This document shows, in pieces, positions 1 through 8,173 of a DNA stretch of 19,163 nt. Source of the stretch: Desulfotomaculum sp. (GTDB lineage: Bacteria > Bacillota > Desulfotomaculia > Desulfotomaculales > Nap2-2B); assembly GCA_003485325.1 (NCBI GenBank), contig DMZI01000019.1:1-19163 (forward strand), written 5' to 3'. A model generated the notes under the pieces. That model saw only the letters and a list, made by a program, of their open reading frames with translations. It did not search any database and had not been told where the DNA came from. The position numbers and the translations under genes were made by a program. Every line of letters begins with the position of its first letter. Position 1 is the stretch's first letter.

Positions 1-566
1 ATGGAAATTTGCGATCCTTTTTTTTGATTTTTAACTTTAATTCCTGAATCGGGGGCTTTTTCCCCATTTTTTATTTCAACGGGCCTGATAATTGATTTTT
101 TTTCGCCTTCCGCAGGAGAGGGATTGTTTCTAAGAAGAAGCGTTATCTTCTTTATCTGCCCCAGTTTTTGGCTGTCGGGTTCATCGTATGTTTGGACTTC
201 TGCAGAAATAACTTCAACATCCGATTTTATACCCGCCAGGGCGCTTACCTGGCGGGCAAGCGACTGCCGGTACTTCTCCTGAGCCTGAGCCCTTTGATCT
301 TTATTTAGATTCTCCCCAGCCGCCGTAATCTCGCTTAAGCTGGGAGACCACGGACTTTCCGCGCTGATGGCTTGTTCAGGCAGCGCCTGCTGCCAATTGC
401 TTTTGGCCAGGCTGCTTATTGCCTGCAGTACCGCCACGATAATCAGAAGACCCATAACCAGTCTGACATAGCGTCGAAGATCGCTTTGGGGGAGAAACAT
501 TTCCAGAAAAACAGCGAGCATGATTATTACGATAAGATTTTGAACAAGCAAACGAATAGCTTCCAT
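1..566 (-). CDS. spoIIIAF: Stage III sporulation protein AF, 3' end cut by window
   Basis: This is the sixth gene of the spoIIIA operon. SpoIIIAF is a mother-cell membrane protein of the SpoIIIA-SpoIIQ channel complex between mother cell and engulfed forespore. The frame is open from 566 to the window edge (188 codons seen; the family is about 200 residues). Two hydrophobic segments lie at residues about 8-25 and 33-52, followed by a soluble, charged domain, which is the SpoIIIAF layout. Start choice: two in-frame ATGs lie at 572 and 566. An AAGGG stands directly against the first but six bases before the second, so 566 is preferred. The gene begins 26 bases after the spoIIIAE stop. Identification rests on membrane topology and position after spoIIIAE; the rest of the C-terminus is outside the window. 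Confidence 0.88.
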   Translation of the reverse strand, partial: MEAIRLLVQNLIVIIMLAVFLEMFLPQSDLRRYVRLVMGLLIIVAVLQAISSLAKSNWQQALPEQAISAESPWSPSLSEITAAGENLNKDQRAQAQEKYRQSLARQVSALAGIKSDVEVISAEVQTYDEPDSQKLGQIKKITLLLRNNPSPAEGEKKSIIRPVEIKNGEKAPDSGIKVKNQKKGSQIS

Positions 567-592
567 TTTCATCCCTTAGCTTGAGATAATTA

Positions 593-1813
593 TCAGCGCA
601 GCATAACCGTCATATTGCCGACCCCGATAAGTACGGTAATAGAGAAAAAGAACAGCAGGCCAACGACGCCGACAGCGGCAAAGACCAGAATCAGGCTTGA
701 ACCCATCTCGTTTAAGCAGTCTACCACCTGCCCTTCCGCTACGGGTTGCACCAGCGCCCCGGCCAGCTTATAAATGAAGGACAGGCTGATTATTTTAAGC
801 ATCGGCAGACCCATAATCAGCAAGATGGATATCATTCCGGCTATTCCGGCAGCGTTTTTAATTAGTAATGAGGAACTTATGACCGACTCCAGAGCGTCTG
901 AAAACATGCCTCCGACAACAGGTATGAAAGCATTTATGGCAAACTTTGCCGTCCTTAAGGTTACCCCGTCACCCACCGCGCCGGCTACGCCCTGTATGGC
1001 CAGGATTCCCAGAAAGATCGTGCTGAATATTCCCAACAGGCCCATGGCTACAGTTTTTAAAAGGCCGGCCAGCCGGGAGACCTTAAAATTGGCGGAAAGA
1101 TTATCTGCGATTCCCAAAACAGCGCTGAAAAAAATCAGGGGCAGCACAACATTCTTGGTCAGGGTCCCGATGATTGTCAGGCTGATTAAAATTACCGGGT
1201 GGAAAATTGCCGCCGAAGCCACCCCTCCCATTGCCACAAGCAGCGTAAGCAGAAGAGGCATAATTGCCTGCATAAAGGAGACCATCTGATCAACCAGTTC
1301 TCTGCCGGTATTTATGGCCAGGGCAAAAGAGCCTATTGCGATAGTCGCCAGCACCAGGTATATAACAAGATAGCTTAACTGTCCGGTAGTGCCTCTGTCG
1401 AAAGCGCTGGTCAGGTTATGCAGTACGGCGCAGATCATCGTTAAGACAATCAGCTTGCTAAGCAGCGAAGTATTGGCCGCAACTTCTTTGAACAGATATT
1501 TCAGCAGATTGTTGAAAACTTCAGCAGGTTTCCACGAAACATCGCCCCTGATAATTTTAAAAAACATGTCTTTAAAGCTTAAACCTGGGACGGCCGATTT
1601 TATATCCGTGTCGACCCGGTCAATATATTTTTCCACCTCGCGCAGGTTAAGCTCGGGTTCTTGCTGACCGCCGCCAGCAGCATTTCCTGATCCTGGCTGA
1701 ATACTTCCATTTTGACCAGCCGCGGCAGTCCAGCCGAGCGCACACGCAAACGGAACGGGCAGCAGGTAAAATACAATTAGAAACAAAAGCACCGAAAGTT
1801 TTGAAAAATTCAA
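593..1813 (-). CDS. spoIIIAE: Stage III sporulation protein AE, polytopic membrane protein
   Basis: SpoIIIAE is a 406-residue polytopic membrane protein of the mother-cell channel. The N-terminus (residues 4-25) looks like a cleavable signal peptide ending near FACA. It is followed by a polar Gly/Gln/Ala-rich stretch (about 28-55) and an amphipathic region to about residue 110. Strongly hydrophobic segments then lie near 114-132, 146-166, 180-217, 222-236, 253-280, 320-350 and 372-398. Length and topology fit the family. The start is TTG at 1813, with GAGGTG seven bases upstream. The gene lies 11 bases after spoIIIAD and 26 bases before spoIIIAF, so it is translated from the same message. Expression in the mother cell under sigma-E is expected from the family, not shown here. 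Confidence 0.95.
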   Translation of the reverse strand: MNFSKLSVLLFLIVFYLLPVPFACALGWTAAAGQNGSIQPGSGNAAGGGQQEPELNLREVEKYIDRVDTDIKSAVPGLSFKDMFFKIIRGDVSWKPAEVFNNLLKYLFKEVAANTSLLSKLIVLTMICAVLHNLTSAFDRGTTGQLSYLVIYLVLATIAIGSFALAINTGRELVDQMVSFMQAIMPLLLTLLVAMGGVASAAIFHPVILISLTIIGTLTKNVVLPLIFFSAVLGIADNLSANFKVSRLAGLLKTVAMGLLGIFSTIFLGILAIQGVAGAVGDGVTLRTAKFAINAFIPVVGGMFSDALESVISSSLLIKNAAGIAGMISILLIMGLPMLKIISLSFIYKLAGALVQPVAEGQVVDCLNEMGSSLILVFAAVGVVGLLFFFSITVLIGVGNMTVMLR

Positions 1814-1824
1814 CCGTTTTCACC

Positions 1825-2211
1825 TCATGGGACTAATTTCAACAGCGCCTGCAGAACTGCCACTACGATAGGTACGGCAAGAATGAGCACGAGTATCTTG
1901 GCGGCGAACTCTATTTTAACCGCAAGCGCTCCTTCACCGGCGTCCCTGCAAATTTGCGAACCAAATTCCGCTATATAGGCGATAGCGATGATCTTTAAAA
2001 TGGTTGCCAGATAAACCGTGCTTAAATTTGCCCGGTCGGATAGTTCCTTAAGGACGTCAATAACGGACCCGATTTTCCCGATAACTGCAAGAAAAATGAT
2101 AATTCCGGTTGCGATGCTAAGGCCAATGGCAATCTCCGGCTTGTTCTGACGGATTGTAACCGCCAGAACTGCCGCCACTATTCCAATCCCTACAATCTGC
2201 ATAATGTCCAA
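1825..2211 (-). CDS. spoIIIAD: Stage III sporulation protein AD
   Basis: A 128-residue small membrane protein with four hydrophobic stretches (about 5-20, 27-48, 67-83, 104-126), matching SpoIIIAD in length, pattern and place between AC and AE. It is a mother-cell membrane component of the SpoIIIA channel and belongs to the same broad family as SpoIIIAC. The start used is TTG at 2211, preceded by AGGAG nine bases upstream. An in-frame ATG three codons later (2202) is possible but sits about 18 bases from that ribosome binding site. The stop lies 11 bases before spoIIIAE, and the start lies 19 bases after the spoIIIAC stop. Confidence 0.94.
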   Translation of the reverse strand: MDIMQIVGIGIVAAVLAVTIRQNKPEIAIGLSIATGIIIFLAVIGKIGSVIDVLKELSDRANLSTVYLATILKIIAIAYIAEFGSQICRDAGEGALAVKIEFAAKILVLILAVPIVVAVLQALLKLVP

Positions 2212-2230
2212 GGTGTTTCTCTCCTCAAGT

Positions 2231-2437
2231 CTAAAAAAGTTTAAAAACCGATTTTACCTGTTCGAAGAAAACTCCCAGGAGCTGAACAACCCAGAACAGG
2301 ACGATGCCCAAGCCTGCAAGTGTTGCAATGAAGGCGTATTCTTCCTTGTTAGAACATTTGAGAACATATTGAGCCGCGCCAACCAGGATTCCCAAGCCAA
2401 CGATTTTAAAGACGATACTGATATCAAACCCCGTCAT
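2231..2437 (-). CDS. spoIIIAC: Stage III sporulation protein AC
   Basis: A 68-residue protein made almost entirely of two membrane helices (about 6-25 and 35-58) with a short charged loop containing SNKEEY. This is the standard SpoIIIAC size and layout. It acts with the other SpoIIIA proteins in the mother-cell membrane facing the forespore. The start is ATG at 2437. Its ribosome binding site is an uninterrupted run of eight G (2442-2449 read on the minus strand), four bases from the ATG, rather than a normal AGGAGG. The gene begins 15 bases after the spoIIIAB stop. Confidence 0.94.
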   Translation of the reverse strand: MTGFDISIVFKIVGLGILVGAAQYVLKCSNKEEYAFIATLAGLGIVLFWVVQLLGVFFEQVKSVFKLF

Positions 2438-2452
2438 TTAACCCCCCCCTTT

Positions 2453-2971
2453 TTAATAAAAGATAAGCACTATTACAAGACCGCCCAGGAAACCAAGGTA
2501 ATTCCATAATTTAACGTGTTGTAAGGCGCTGACTTCAGCTTTTTCCAGCTCCGCCCCGATCTGCTCCATGGCCAGCCTGAGGTGTTTGCTCTGGCCGGAG
2601 CTGTCCGAAATTCCGAGGGCTCCGCCGAGGCTGCGCAGGATAGATATATCGCAGCCAATCAGTGACGAACGGGGGTAAAATTTAAAAAGCGCCTTTTCCC
2701 ATGCTTCCTTTGCCGTACATCCCGACATGGATAATAATTCTTTGCGTGTTTCCTCAAACAAAGGCGCCAACCGGCAATCCGTCCTTGCTGCAACCAGGCC
2801 AAGCGCCTCGGCCAGGGGCGTAGCGGCATAGGTAATCTCCGTTTCCAGCATCTGCAGGGCGGATTTTAAAGAACGCAGTTCGACCGGCCTTAAGGAATAA
2901 CCCCTGGCGACCAGCATTCCGCAGATTCCTCCGGCTGAAACAATTACAAGGCAGGCAAGTATTTTAAGCAT
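2453..2971 (-). CDS. spoIIIAB: Stage III sporulation protein AB
   Basis: A 172-residue SpoIIIAB. It has an N-terminal membrane helix (residues about 3-23), a helical soluble middle with the conserved LRSLKSALQMLETEI-type segment at about 33-47, and a C-terminal hydrophobic tail (about 155-171). This arrangement resembles GspF-like platform proteins of secretion systems, and SpoIIIAB is thought to work with the SpoIIIAA ATPase. The start is ATG at 2971, with GAGGTGG four bases upstream. The first 28 bases overlap the end of spoIIIAA, so translation is probably coupled. Confidence 0.95.
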   Translation of the reverse strand: MLKILACLVIVSAGGICGMLVARGYSLRPVELRSLKSALQMLETEITYAATPLAEALGLVAARTDCRLAPLFEETRKELLSMSGCTAKEAWEKALFKFYPRSSLIGCDISILRSLGGALGISDSSGQSKHLRLAMEQIGAELEKAEVSALQHVKLWNYLGFLGGLVIVLIFY

Positions 2972-3996
2972 TGTTCCACCTCTTTTCCAGGCAGCGGAAG
3001 CATTGTTCTGCCGTCGATTATTTCCTCTATGGTTCCAATATTTTTTGAACGGCCCAATAAAACAAAACGTTCAATTACTTTCATATTCAAGAGATTGCGT
3101 AAGGCCGGCCTCTGGTTAAGTTCCGCAAGGGAAGCCGCATGTACGGTAGTAAGCACCTTAACCCCTGCGTTAAAAACTCCTTCCAGGGCGGCAAAGTCCT
3201 CATCAGTACCGATTTCATCTGTAGCAATTACACGCGGGGCCATAGAGCGCAGGAGCATAAACATTCCTTCTGACTTGCGGCATCCGTCCAGGACATCCGT
3301 GCGGATTCCGACTTCCCGCTGGGGCACGCCCTGCCAGCAACCTGCCAGTTCAGACCGCTCATCAACCACGCCGACAACTACTCCCCTGAAATTTAATTCA
3401 GGGATGCCGTTGCTTAATTGCCTGATGATATCACGCAACATGGTGGTTTTACCGCAGCGGGGCGGGGAAAAGAGAAGGGTGTTAAGCACGCTTTGGTCTC
3501 TTTGATCAATTATGAATGGAAGCAAAGGAGAGGCAGCGCCCTTAACCTCCCGTGAGATCCTTATATTCAGGCCGGTGATATATTTAAGCGTCCTGACCCG
3601 TCCGTTTTCAAGAACCGTTTTTCCTGTTAAACCAACCCTGTGTCCTCCGGGCAAAGTTATGAAACCGTTTTTCAGTTCCTCGTCAAACGCATATAGAGAA
3701 CAACCGCTGATTAATTGAGTAACCCGCTGTATATCATCCGCCGTTACCAAATAACAATCCAGGGGTTCAACGGCAGGTTTTCCGTTAATACCAAGGAGAA
3801 TATCTCCGTCGGACAAACCCAGGATTAAGGGCCTGTTTTGCCGCAGGCGTATTTCTTCAAGTTTTTCGAGAATATTCAGCGGCAGGCCGCTAATTATGCT
3901 GCGAATACTTGCCGGCAGTACCTTTGTGACTTCCTGCCAGGGGGAGGGTTTTATAGTAACCCGGCAATTGTCTGTAGAGTAGACTAAACGGCTCAC
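2944..3996 (-). CDS. spoIIIAA: Stage III sporulation protein AA, channel ATPase
   Basis: SpoIIIAA is the cytoplasmic AAA/secretion-type ATPase of the SpoIIIA complex, acting in the mother cell. The 350-residue product has a Walker A motif SPPRCGKTT at about 177-185 (Lys183, Thr184), a VVDERSE element near 210-216, and a Walker B-like VIATDEIG at about 256-263. The segment VLTTVHAASL (281-290) is also typical of the family. The start is GTG at 3996, preceded by a G6 run eight bases upstream. It is the first gene of the operon, lying behind a terminator at 4069-4100, and its last 28 bases overlap spoIIIAB. The product is slightly longer than the usual 305-340 residues, with an N-terminal region of low similarity. 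Confidence 0.96.
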   Translation of the reverse strand: MSRLVYSTDNCRVTIKPSPWQEVTKVLPASIRSIISGLPLNILEKLEEIRLRQNRPLILGLSDGDILLGINGKPAVEPLDCYLVTADDIQRVTQLISGCSLYAFDEELKNGFITLPGGHRVGLTGKTVLENGRVRTLKYITGLNIRISREVKGAASPLLPFIIDQRDQSVLNTLLFSPPRCGKTTMLRDIIRQLSNGIPELNFRGVVVGVVDERSELAGCWQGVPQREVGIRTDVLDGCRKSEGMFMLLRSMAPRVIATDEIGTDEDFAALEGVFNAGVKVLTTVHAASLAELNQRPALRNLLNMKVIERFVLLGRSKNIGTIEEIIDGRTMLPLPGKEVEQCLKYLPAL

Positions 3997-4023
3997 CTGT
4001 TTGTCCCCCCTTCTTATATCTCA

Positions 4024-4052
4024 TAAATATGGGATCGGGGGGCATTTTAGAC
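4024..4052 (-). promoter_or_regulatory. Possible sigma-E-type promoter before spoIIIAA
   Basis: On the minus strand, GTCTAAAA (4045-4052) and CATATTTA (4024-4031) are separated by 13 bases. They resemble, imperfectly, the sigma-E elements GTCATATT and CATACANT. The predicted leader would be roughly 25 bases long. Position supports it: it lies between the upstream terminator and the first spoIIIA gene, where a mother-cell promoter is expected. The base match is weak (about half of the -35). Confidence 0.25.
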
Positions 4053-4068
4053 CTGTACGTTTTGACGC

Positions 4069-4100
4069 AAAAAAAAAGGACCAAATTTGAGATGGTCCTT
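4069..4100 (-). terminator. Rho-independent terminator after the efp/CD1247-type genes
   Basis: On the minus strand an 8-bp perfect stem, AAGGACCA (4093-4100) and TGGTCCTT (4076-4083), encloses a 9-base loop and runs into nine consecutive T. It lies 40 bases after the stop of the 4140-4592 gene and before spoIIIAA. It should end the aroQ-pepP-efp transcript and insulate the sporulation operon. Confidence 0.88.
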
Positions 4101-4139
4101 GACAGGGATTTTATCGGTTAGCGAACCTGTATAAAAATT

Positions 4140-4592
4140 TCAAATATCTTCTTCAGGGGAACTTGCGCTCATTTGAATCATTCCATGCTCTTGTCCGGAA
4201 ATATGATTATCCTCATTTATAAAAACAACTCTGCTGCAGTTCGGGCAGGCAATCTCGAAAACTTCATCATCATCCAAAATTTCAGGATCGATGTAAACTT
4301 TTTCGGCGCAGTCCGGACACTCTACTTCTATATAATCAGTGTCGTCGGAGAGTTCATCTTCCTCGTCGTAGAATTTGTCCTCAAGAAGAGAAAGATCTTC
4401 GTCAACACTTTCCAGGTAATCATTAAGGTGACTGCAGGACTTGTCCAATTCTTCTACAGAGCCGGCAAAAGCATCCAAAACGCCGATTATTTCTTTGATC
4501 AGCTGACCTTCCCCGGATTCCTCATTCAGGCGCAGCCCGCTTAAAAGGCCCTGTAAATAGGCTACCTTTGATCTTAACCCGCTCGTTTCCAT
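4140..4592 (-). CDS. CD1247 N-terminal-domain protein with zinc-ribbon-like CxxC pairs
   Basis: A 150-residue acidic protein. Residues about 1-45 form a helical segment (METSGLRSKVAYLQGLLSGL...) that I recognise as the N-terminal domain of clostridial CD1247-type proteins. A coiled, acidic linker follows (about 46-88). Two CxxC pairs then appear, ECPDC (Cys92, Cys95) and ACPNC (Cys116, Cys119), separated by 20 residues and suited to bind one zinc ion. Function is unknown, and no DNA-binding fold is evident. The start is ATG at 4592, with a G5 run seven bases upstream. It lies between efp and the spoIIIA operon and is closed by its own terminator, so it belongs to the efp transcript rather than to spoIIIA. 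The family name is from memory. Confidence 0.8.
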   Translation of the reverse strand: METSGLRSKVAYLQGLLSGLRLNEESGEGQLIKEIIGVLDAFAGSVEELDKSCSHLNDYLESVDEDLSLLEDKFYDEEDELSDDTDYIEVECPDCAEKVYIDPEILDDDEVFEIACPNCSRVVFINEDNHISGQEHGMIQMSASSPEEDI

Positions 4593-4678
4593 TTTAAAAC
4601 CCCCTTGACTATGCTTATAAGTTTTTCGGGCTTTTATAGTATTTCACTTGAATGGAGGTCTTAAACATCGGAAACGCT

Positions 4679-5236
4679 CTAGGCCCTTTTCAGATATTGC
4701 CCTGTTCTTGTGTCGATTTGAAGAATATCCCCGGTATTAATAAAAAAGGGAACCTGAACAGTGTAGCCGGTTTCCAGAACGGCCGGTTTGGATCCGCCGG
4801 AAGCTGTATCGCCTTTTATACCCGGTGTTGTCTCAATAACTTTTAACTCAACAAAATTGGGGAGATCTATACCGATTGAACTGCCCTGGAACATCAATAC
4901 ATTTATCGTCATGTTCTCCTTGATATACTTAACAGCATCACCCAATTCCTCTTTGCTCAGCGAAATCTGTTCAAAAGTTTCCATGTCCATAAAATAATGG
5001 TTGTTTTCGTCATTATACAGGTACTGAGCCGAGCGCCTTTCCACGTGCGCACGAGGTATTTTTTCCCCGGCGTTAAAGGTCCTTTCTACAGTTGATCCGG
5101 TGCGCAGGTTCTTGATTTTGCAGCGCACGAAAGCTGCTCCTTTACCGGGCTTTACGTGCTGAAAGTCAATTACCTGATAAACGTCGCCGTCAATATTGAT
5201 CGTCAGGCCTGTCTTAAAATCATTTGTGGAAATCAA
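4679..5236 (-). CDS. efp: Elongation factor P
   Basis: EF-P binds between the P and E sites of the ribosome and relieves stalling at consecutive prolines. The 185-residue product has full family length and begins MISTNDFKTGLTI. It carries the loop VKPGKGAAFVR with Lys32 at the tip, the residue that is modified in many bacteria. The C-terminal OB domain ends with the conserved GDILQIDTRTGQYLKR. The start is TTG at 5236: AGGAGG lies eight bases upstream and no in-frame ATG fits the family N-terminus. It follows the M24 peptidase by 56 bases, as in the aroQ-papA-efp order of Bacillus. Confidence 0.98.
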   Translation of the reverse strand: MISTNDFKTGLTINIDGDVYQVIDFQHVKPGKGAAFVRCKIKNLRTGSTVERTFNAGEKIPRAHVERRSAQYLYNDENNHYFMDMETFEQISLSKEELGDAVKYIKENMTINVLMFQGSSIGIDLPNFVELKVIETTPGIKGDTASGGSKPAVLETGYTVQVPFFINTGDILQIDTRTGQYLKRA

Positions 5237-5292
5237 AGTTTTCGCCTCCTTTCACTTATGCTGTAAAAATTACTTATTTGCTTGTAAAAATT

Positions 5293-6363
5293 CTATAAGA
5301 CCATCAGGTAGTCCCTGGGCGTATGGGTAAGCAGACGCGCTCCATTTTCTTCGATCAGAACCATGTCTTCAATACGCACTCCGCCCCAGCCGGGAAGATA
5401 AATTCCCGGTTCAACAGTTATTACCATGCCTGCCTGGAGTATAGTCCCGTCCTTAGATGAAATTACGGGGCTTTCATGTACGATCAGCCCTACTCCATGC
5501 CCTGTGCTGTGGCGAAAGTTTTCGCCGAAATGATATCTTTCAACAACGCTGCGGGCTGCCTGATCCACATCGGAGGCTTTTACCCCCTGCCTGATTAAAT
5601 TAATACCTGCGTCATGGGCTTCAAGAACGATGCGGTAAATATGTTCCTGCATTTCCGTAGGAGCGCCCAGGCAAACAGTTCTGGTAATATCGGAACAATA
5701 ATCATTGAACTCGCACCCAAAATCCATTGTTACAAGATCACCGGCCTGCAGTAGCTTGTCCGATGCCACTCCATGGGGCATTGCCCCGCGTACTCCGGAA
5801 GCGACGATAATATCAAAGGGGATTCGTTTTGCCCCCCTTTTGCGCATAAAATACTCCATTTCCAGAGATATTTCAACCTCTGTACAGCCAGGTTTGAGGA
5901 AACTAAGAATATGCGCAAAAGCCTCATCAGCCATCCTGGCTGAATTTATCATCCGCGCGATCTCTTCCTGACTTTTTATCATTCTCAAATCTTCCACCGT
6001 ACCGGCGGCGGGAATCAAGGAACCATCGGGGACCTTTTCACTTAATTCAAGAAATTGTTTGTGTGTCAAAAAATCTTCTTCATAACCCAGACGCGAAATT
6101 TTCCAGTCCGGCAAATAATTTTTCAGCGAGTCAAAAGTAGATGTTCTTATTTCTATAACCTGCCACTGCTTGCATTCATGTTCCGCCTGTTCGATATAAC
6201 GGAAATCGGTAAGCAGAAAAAGCTGCTCCTGGGTAACTACCAGGGAGCCTGCAGTACCAGAAAATCCGCTCAGGTATTTACGGTTTTCCGGCTTCATCAC
6301 AAGCAGGCCGTCAATTCCCTTCTGGTACAGCTTGTTTCTTAAAAGGTCAACTCTTCTTTTCAT
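5293..6363 (-). CDS. M24 family Xaa-Pro dipeptidase/aminopeptidase
   Basis: A 356-residue two-domain creatinase/prolidase fold. The N-terminal domain covers about residues 1-125, and the catalytic pita-bread domain about 130-356. The five metal ligands of M24 enzymes are all visible: Asp214, Asp225, His289 (in HSTGHGVG), Glu318 (VEPG) and Glu332 (RIED). Cytoplasmic cleavage of Xaa-Pro peptides is expected. It is the counterpart of Bacillus subtilis papA/yqhT, which also lies between aroQ and efp. The start is ATG at 6363, overlapping the aroQ stop as ATGA, so the two are translationally coupled. Dipeptidase versus aminopeptidase activity cannot be decided from sequence alone. Confidence 0.95.
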   Translation of the reverse strand: MKRRVDLLRNKLYQKGIDGLLVMKPENRKYLSGFSGTAGSLVVTQEQLFLLTDFRYIEQAEHECKQWQVIEIRTSTFDSLKNYLPDWKISRLGYEEDFLTHKQFLELSEKVPDGSLIPAAGTVEDLRMIKSQEEIARMINSARMADEAFAHILSFLKPGCTEVEISLEMEYFMRKRGAKRIPFDIIVASGVRGAMPHGVASDKLLQAGDLVTMDFGCEFNDYCSDITRTVCLGAPTEMQEHIYRIVLEAHDAGINLIRQGVKASDVDQAARSVVERYHFGENFRHSTGHGVGLIVHESPVISSKDGTILQAGMVITVEPGIYLPGWGGVRIEDMVLIEENGARLLTHTPRDYLMVL

Positions 6364-6812
6364 CTTTCCTCTTTCTTAACAAGGTTCACCGCAGCCCTTA
6401 AACCCAGTAAATAGCTTTCTGCTCCAAAACCGCTGATTTGTCCTGCAGCTACAGGGGAAATAACGGAATGCCGGCGGAACTGTTCGCGGGCGTAGATGTT
6501 GGACAGATGAACTTCAACAACCGGAACTGATATTGCCGCCGCGGCGTCCGCCAGTGCATAACTGTAATGCGTAAAGGCTCCCGGATTAAAGACTACCGCA
6601 TCTGTTACCGGCGCGGCATTGTGAAGCCAGTTTATTAATTCGCTTTCAGAATTTGACTGGCGGCATTCAAGCTCAATATTTAGTTCGGCTGCCAACCGGC
6701 GCAGGAGCGAGTTAATTGTTTCCAGGGATAAAGACCCGTAAATCTCTGGTTCACGCTTTCCAAGCAGGTTAAGGTTTGGCCCGTGAAGGACTAAAATTTT
6801 CAAGAAAAGCAA
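6360..6812 (-). CDS. aroQ: Type II 3-dehydroquinate dehydratase
   Basis: Catalyses dehydration of 3-dehydroquinate to 3-dehydroshikimate in the shikimate pathway. The 150-residue size is typical of the dodecameric type II enzyme. The signature VLHGPNLNLLGKREPEIYG holds Arg20 and the catalytic Tyr25. NPGAFTHYS supplies Asn76 and His82, VEVHLSN supplies His102, and Arg113 or Arg114 follows. The start used is TTG at 6812, with GAAGGG three bases upstream. A second in-frame TTG at 6803 would give the more usual N-terminus MKILVLHGPN but is 12 bases from that site, so the exact start is uncertain by three codons. The stop overlaps the next gene as ATGA, and the start lies 11 bases after the tldE stop. 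Confidence 0.96.
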   Translation of the reverse strand: MLFLKILVLHGPNLNLLGKREPEIYGSLSLETINSLLRRLAAELNIELECRQSNSESELINWLHNAAPVTDAVVFNPGAFTHYSYALADAAAAISVPVVEVHLSNIYAREQFRRHSVISPVAAGQISGFGAESYLLGLRAAVNLVKKEER

Positions 6813-6823
6813 CTTCCCTTCTT

Positions 6824-8173
6824 TTAATGTCCGCTGACGACCATCTGGGCAATTCGTACTGTGGGTGACCCATGACCGCCAAAGAAAATAAGGTCACTGC
6901 CTATTCCATCGATTTGCTGAAGGACTTCCTGAATATTGCCGGCAATGGCAATTCCCCTGACAGGTTGGGTCAATTGGCCGTTTTCAATTAAAATTCCCGT
7001 AGCCCCCACGGAGAAGTCGCCTGAAATAGGGTTTGCCGTATGCATACCGATAACTTCAGTTATATAAATACCGCTTCCGGTAGAATTGATCAGTTCGTCT
7101 GCTGTATAACCGCCGGGCTGGATGAAGAAGTTTGTAGTCCCGACATCCGGAGCGCTTTTATAAGAAGACCGCATGCAATTTCCGGTAGAGGCGCCGTTTT
7201 CTTTGGCTGCTGTGTAAGTGTTGTGCAGGTATCCTTTAAGAATGCCCCCTTCTATTAATGTCTTTCGGGACATCTGAACTCCTTCACCGTCAAAAGGAGC
7301 GGAAGCGATGCCGCCTGGCAAAATCCCGTCGTCAATAATGTTTACCGCCTGTGCCGCAACACGTCGGTTGATTTTTCCCAGGAAAAGGGAACGCCCTTTT
7401 TGAACTGCTTCAGCAGTGAGCGCGGGACCGAGCAAATCCAGAAATCCGGCTGCTACATGAGGATCAAACAAGACGGTGGTTTTTCGGGTTGAAACAGGTT
7501 TTGCGCCTAACATCCGGACGGCGCGAAAGGCCGCCTCACGACCGGTTTTCACAGCATCGAGATCGTCGAACCGCAGGCGGTAATCCATAGCAAATCCTGT
7601 TTGCTGATCTTCCCCTTCTCCGGCTACCAGGGAGAGGTAAATTCCGCAGTATGTTGCCCGGTAGGAATTCTTTATTCCCTTGCTGTTGACGAGGGTCACG
7701 CAGGCCTCGATGTCCTGATAGTTAGAGCTTTCTATTATCTTTACCCGCGGGTCAAAAGCCCGCGCGGCCTCTTCCATCGCCTTGGCAAGGTCAATTTTTA
7801 CCTCGACAGAAGTTTTAGTAACTGTCGGATCATAAAGGTCCAGTTCAGGGTAAAGGGAAGAAGGAGATGGAAATATCCGGTATGGATCGGCGGCTGTTTC
7901 ACAGGCATTTGCTATTGACTGATCAGCGATATTTTTCAAGGGATCCTTTTCCAAATCGGAAGTATAAGCGAATCCAACCCTTCCATTTTGTACGACGCGC
8001 AAACCCAAACCCCGGTCCAGGGCTATTTTTATTGTCTCGACCTGGCCGTCACGGACTTCAGTAGAAAATTCCTTGTTATAGCTCAGGTAAGCTTCGGCTT
8101 CGCCTGCTCCCGCCAGCTTGGCGCTCTTACACGCAGATTCGGCCAAATCTAATAATGCTTGTTCATCCAACAC
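6824..8173 (-). CDS. tldE: TldE/PmbA-type subunit of the TldD/TldE metalloprotease
   Basis: A 449-residue member of the U62/TldD-PmbA family. It is the non-catalytic partner: the HExxxH zinc motif present in TldD is absent here. Family features seen include the N-terminal RDGQVETIKIALDRGLGLRV segment, the central GGIASAPFDGEGVQ stretch and the C-terminal GDFSVGATGILIENGQ near residues 386-401. In other bacteria TldD and TldE form a heterodimer that cuts unfolded peptides within an enclosed chamber; the natural substrate here is unknown. The start is GTG at 8173, with AAAGGAG ten bases upstream. It is unusual that tldD is not adjacent but lies 1.06 kb away. Confidence 0.93.
   Translation of the reverse strand: MLDEQALLDLAESACKSAKLAGAGEAEAYLSYNKEFSTEVRDGQVETIKIALDRGLGLRVVQNGRVGFAYTSDLEKDPLKNIADQSIANACETAADPYRIFPSPSSLYPELDLYDPTVTKTSVEVKIDLAKAMEEAARAFDPRVKIIESSNYQDIEACVTLVNSKGIKNSYRATYCGIYLSLVAGEGEDQQTGFAMDYRLRFDDLDAVKTGREAAFRAVRMLGAKPVSTRKTTVLFDPHVAAGFLDLLGPALTAEAVQKGRSLFLGKINRRVAAQAVNIIDDGILPGGIASAPFDGEGVQMSRKTLIEGGILKGYLHNTYTAAKENGASTGNCMRSSYKSAPDVGTTNFFIQPGGYTADELINSTGSGIYITEVIGMHTANPISGDFSVGATGILIENGQLTQPVRGIAIAGNIQEVLQQIDGIGSDLIFFGGHGSPTVRIAQMVVSGH

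Noticed and set aside
774..1667. Plus-strand open frames opposite spoIIIAE
   Set aside because: Shadows of a long hydrophobic gene on the other strand; no start signals or recognisable families.
4593..4678. Possible promoter (TACTAT/TATAAA) before the CD1247-type gene
   Set aside because: No acceptable -35 hexamer at the right distance; read-through from efp explains transcription.
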